6,274 bases of DNA from the NCBI GenBank assembly GCA_964472605.1, contig CAYYLG010000026.1, positions 1 to 6,274 on the forward strand. Reading direction: 5' to 3'. The DNA is from JANNXY01 sp964472605. Its GTDB lineage: Bacteria; Patescibacteriota; Minisyncoccia; Phycocordibacterales; CAIZIN01. Numbering within the stretch: the first letter of the stretch is position 1; the number at the start of each line of letters is the position of its first letter. The position numbers and the translations under genes are program-made. Of the stretch, positions 5,326 through 6,274 are shown in pieces. A model generated the notes under the pieces. The model did not search any database and was not told where the DNA came from. It saw only the letters and a list, made by a program, of their open reading frames with translations.

Positions 5326-6274
5326 AAGAAATGAAACTTACATTTGTTGGTGGAGTTAACGATGTGACTGGTGCAAACTTCCTCTTAGAGATAGGGGATA
5401 AGAAACTAATTGTTGATTGCGGAATGCTTCAGGGTGGGGATGCGTATCCCGTAAATGCTAAACCGTTTACATATGATCCAGCTTCGATAGATGTTCTCGT
5501 AGTGACTCATGCCCATATTGATCATATTGGTAAAATTCCAAAACTAGTTAAGGACGGATTTAAAGGGAAAATTATTTCTACAATTTATACAAAGGAACTT
5601 GCACCAATAATGCTTGAGGATTCTTGCAAGCTTATTTCTATGGATGCGGAACGTCGGGGTGTTGCGACTTTGTATGATATAAGCCATGTGCAGAATGCTC
5701 TGTCTATTTGGGAGACTCTTCCTTATCATACAAAAAAAGAAATTTTACCTGGTGTAACTTTGGAATACAAAGATGCGGGACATATACTTGGTTCTGGCAT
5801 GGCGATTATAGAGGCAGATGGCAGGCGCGTGGCCTTTACGGGGGATTTGGGTAATACACCTTCTCCAATACTAAATGATACAGAATACATTACTGATGCG
5901 GATTATATGGTGATGGAGAGTGTCTATGGAGACAGGAATCATCCAAGTAAAGAAATAAGAAGAGAGAATTTGCTCAAGGAATTAAAAGAAGCGATAAAAC
6001 GAGGCGGAACAATTCTTATACCAATGTTTTCACTCGAGAAGACACAAGATTTTCTTTATGAAATGAATTATTTTGTTGAGTCTGGGCTACTGCCTGCCAT
6101 ACCAGTTTTCCTTGATTCACCAATGGCTATCAAAGTTACCGAGGTTTATAAGAGGGCATATAAAGAATTTAATCCAAAGGCTCAGAAACAAATTGAAGAT
6201 GGAGATGATATATTTAGTTTCCCCAAACTTTCTGTAACCCAGTCTAGAGATGAGTCGCAGGCAGTTGAGAGAAC
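5322..6274 (+). CDS. MBL-fold/beta-CASP ribonuclease-like protein, 3'-truncated by window edge
   Basis: This is a metallo-beta-lactamase-fold nuclease of the CPSF/Ysh1-like beta-CASP type, expected to cut or trim RNA with two zinc ions. About 317 residues are visible and no stop is reached. The frame starts at ATG 5322 and reads MKEMKLTFVGGVNDVTGANF. The metal motif THAHIDH (62-68; H63, H65, D67, H68) is complete. Next come the third-motif His in DAGHILGSG (152-160, H154) and the bridging Asp in FTGDLGN (172-178, D175). The beta-CASP insert begins at MESVYGDRNH (198-207, E199) and continues with IPMFSLEKTQDFL and VFLDSPMAIKVTEVY. The remaining beta-CASP motifs and the final MBL His lie beyond the window. 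The ATGA overlap with the membrane protein gene indicates translational coupling. ATG 5331 is an alternative start three codons in. Eukaryotic-type pre-mRNA cleavage should not be inferred; bacterial members are general RNases. Confidence 0.93.
   Translation, partial: MKEMKLTFVGGVNDVTGANFLLEIGDKKLIVDCGMLQGGDAYPVNAKPFTYDPASIDVLVVTHAHIDHIGKIPKLVKDGFKGKIISTIYTKELAPIMLEDSCKLISMDAERRGVATLYDISHVQNALSIWETLPYHTKKEILPGVTLEYKDAGHILGSGMAIIEADGRRVAFTGDLGNTPSPILNDTEYITDADYMVMESVYGDRNHPSKEIRRENLLKELKEAIKRGGTILIPMFSLEKTQDFLYEMNYFVESGLLPAIPVFLDSPMAIKVTEVYKRAYKEFNPKAQKQIEDGDDIFSFPKLSVTQSRDESQAVER

Noticed and set aside
5331..5333. Second ATG as the start of the beta-CASP gene
   Set aside because: It cannot be excluded, but the first ATG at 5322 gives the classic ATGA overlap and there is no ribosome site favouring the later one.
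5544..5729. Minus-strand open frame of 61 codons
   Set aside because: It is opposite the beta-CASP gene, which shows clear catalytic motifs in the sense frame on either side of this stretch.

Overview
The window is an AT-rich, densely packed bacterial segment. It most resembles a Candidate Phyla Radiation (Patescibacteria, Parcubacteria-like) genome. The reasons are the type IV secretion-type ATPase ending in a TraM-recognition-like region, an enlarged nucleoside diphosphate kinase, a large secreted beta-rich surface protein, a CPSF-like MBL/beta-CASP nuclease, near-zero gene spacing and the lack of clear Shine-Dalgarno sites. TGA acts as an ordinary stop in at least two genes, so the UGA-to-glycine code of Gracilibacteria/Absconditabacteria is not in use. 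The lineage is inferred from gene character, because no rRNA marker is present.

Layout, left to right. (1) The 3' part of a VirD4/TraG-like ATPase gene enters from the left edge. Its stop overlaps the start of the NDK gene by one base (TAATG). (2) A 353-base stretch without a protein gene (1820-2172) is well structured. It holds a good sigma70-type promoter, a predicted ~127-nt bubble-and-arm RNA that looks 6S-like, a strong bidirectional terminator, and a ~95-bp repeat element made of two perfect hairpins inside terminal inverted repeats. (3) On the minus strand lies a membrane-anchored, lysozyme/transglycosylase-like protein whose last codons and stop lie inside the repeat element. (4) Diverging from it is a 628-residue secreted or surface protein with three related beta-sandwich modules and a hydrophobic C-terminal tail. 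(5) A small four-helix membrane protein follows, starting with GTG right below an extended -10 box. It overlaps by ATGA with (6) a beta-CASP ribonuclease-like gene that runs off the right edge.

How the parts may work together is mostly inference. The lysozyme-like protein and the surface protein share a divergent promoter region and both act at the envelope. The ATPase may serve DNA or pilus traffic. NDK and the beta-CASP nuclease are nucleotide and RNA metabolism genes that look co-transcribed with unrelated neighbours. The most interesting object is the non-coding RNA at about 1925-2084, which has its own promoter and terminator and the overall architecture of 6S RNA, with two mutually exclusive local folds.
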